DNA from: Candidatus Poseidoniales archaeon
GTDB lineage: Archaea > Thermoplasmatota > Poseidoniia > Poseidoniales > Poseidoniaceae
Reading direction: 5' to 3'
DNA: 6,056 bases
Assembly: GCA_012270265.1 (NCBI GenBank)
Contig: JAAXIR010000143.1
Coordinates: 1-6,056 of the forward strand
Below are positions 5,190 through 6,056 of the stretch, in pieces. Position 1 is the first letter of the stretch; each line of letters starts with the position of its first letter. A program made the position numbers and the translations under genes. The notes under the pieces are model-generated. The model saw nothing but the letters and a program-made list of their open reading frames with translations, was not told the DNA's origin and ran no database searches.

Positions 5190-6056
5190 ATGGCAGGTCG
5201 AGGAACAAGTTTGTTTCTTGTTTCCCTAATGCTGCTTTCAATGTTGACAGCATTGCCTCCAGCACCCTCAATACCGCAGCCATCCAATAGCCTCGAAGAG
5301 ACTGATGCTCTCTTTCAAGGCTTTACAACCGGTGATAATTGGCTTCATCTGAACAACCAAACCGTTGCTGTACCAGATGGCTTCAACGCCATTGATGCGT
5401 ACGATTACAGCGATGTTGGTGTCCTGATCAACAACAAATCCGAATCGAGTAGAACCATCGGTTGGGCTTTTGTTGAAGCCCGCAATATTAGCCACGAACG
5501 TGTCTTCATCTTCGATCTTGATGGAACGCCCACGGCTGAAACCATCAATCGAGATCAATTCAACACGTACTTTGCTTATCCTTTCTTGGAGATGCTGAAC
5601 AATCGTAGCAATGTATCAGACATGAATTATTTAGTAACGAGTAAAGGGATCCCGCTTCGAGTGAACGGAGGCCAAAACAAAGCCTCCTTCGATCAGGAGT
5701 TCGCATTGCTTGGAGGCTCTTACAACAGCTCCATCGGCGGCGATTATTGGGCTACGCATTCTTATGGCCCGTTGTCTGGAGGTGAATTCGAATCCTTTTC
5801 GAGGCAGAAACACGGTTTCTATCTTGTTACAAGGTTGACCGGATACACGGTCGAAACAGCGCTGGAATTGATCGAAAAAGCGAACAACAGTTTGGGCCAA
5901 AGCGGCACCTACGTCTTGGATTTGGCCACAAATAGAAATGGATCAGGTTACAAGTTCTGGAACGATGATCTGTATACTGCTAACACGACGCTTTCCGATG
6001 TGTACAATCAAAGCGTCATCTTCGATGAGGAAACCGATTTTATCACCAATGTCAGC
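5190..6056 (+). CDS. TIGR03790-family exported protein, N-terminal part (gene runs off the right edge)
   Basis: The frame is open from the ATG at 5190 to the window end, 289 codons, with an in-frame stop at 5163-5165 that rules out an earlier start. Residues 1-24 form a signal peptide: a short Arg-containing start, then a hydrophobic core (LFLVSLMLLSMLTAL), then a Pro-rich stretch. The mature part carries hallmarks of the TIGR03790 family, whose function is unknown: VLINNKSESSRTIGWAFVEARNI at about 78-100, YLVTSKGIPLRV at 147-158, ASFDQEFALLGGSY at 165-178, GFYLVTRLTGYTVETALELI at 209-228 and a GTYVLDL strand at 239-245. Several N-x-S/T sequons could be glycosylated in an archaeon. The protein is probably exported or surface-attached; the C-terminus, where an anchor might be, is not in the window. 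It is divergent from the macro-dacZ operon, with no evident functional link. Family assignment is from remembered motifs. Confidence 0.85.
   Translation, partial: MAGRGTSLFLVSLMLLSMLTALPPAPSIPQPSNSLEETDALFQGFTTGDNWLHLNNQTVAVPDGFNAIDAYDYSDVGVLINNKSESSRTIGWAFVEARNISHERVFIFDLDGTPTAETINRDQFNTYFAYPFLEMLNNRSNVSDMNYLVTSKGIPLRVNGGQNKASFDQEFALLGGSYNSSIGGDYWATHSYGPLSGGEFESFSRQKHGFYLVTRLTGYTVETALELIEKANNSLGQSGTYVLDLATNRNGSGYKFWNDDLYTANTTLSDVYNQSVIFDEETDFITNVS

Noticed and set aside
4913..5290. Plus-strand open frame of 125 codons crossing the divergent promoter region
   Set aside because: It overlaps the macro gene antisense and the TIGR03790 start in another frame, and encodes nothing recognisable.
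1..6056. CRISPR arrays, tRNA or rRNA genes, insertion sequences, phage or toxin-antitoxin modules
   Set aside because: No regularly spaced repeats, structured RNA signatures, transposase motifs or terminal repeats were seen on reading both strands. The window appears to be ordinary streamlined chromosome.

Overview
The window looks like a compact stretch of archaeal chromosome. The main evidence is an archaeal-type Holliday junction resolvase (Hjc), an archaeal-type diadenylate cyclase (DacZ), a plausible TATA box at leaderless-start distance, and almost no intergenic DNA. An exported TIGR03790-family protein and the moderate base composition would suit a marine euryarchaeon such as Poseidoniales (Marine Group II). 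That placement is inference from gene content, not a phylogenetic result.

Layout, left to right. Positions 1-596 (minus) hold the 5' part of an unrecognised gene that runs off the left edge. It starts only 8 bases from a divergent plus-strand gene (605-2086) for a multi-pass site-2-type intramembrane metalloprotease (M50) with a PDZ-like domain. That gene abuts, with no intergenic base, the end of a minus-strand hjc-like gene (2087-2725). A 107-base divergent promoter region separates hjc from a plus-strand gene (2833-3588) for a protein with an RNase H/RuvC-like core. This gene's 3' end overlaps by 8 bases the end of dacZ (3581-4426, minus). dacZ is the second gene of a two-gene minus-strand operon whose first gene (4436-5062) encodes a macro-domain protein. 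A promoter region of about 127 bases then separates this operon from a divergent plus-strand gene (5190 to the right edge) for a TIGR03790-family protein with a signal peptide.

How the genes may work together. Two associations stand out. First, a macro-domain protein, of a fold that binds ADP-ribose and related nucleotides, is apparently translationally coupled to the c-di-AMP synthase. This suggests a nucleotide-signalling unit. Second, an Hjc resolvase is divergently paired with a RuvC-like-fold protein, which suggests a DNA recombination or repair neighbourhood. The protease and the TIGR03790 protein are envelope functions with no evident link to the others. No RNA genes, mobile elements, CRISPR arrays or long repeats were seen.
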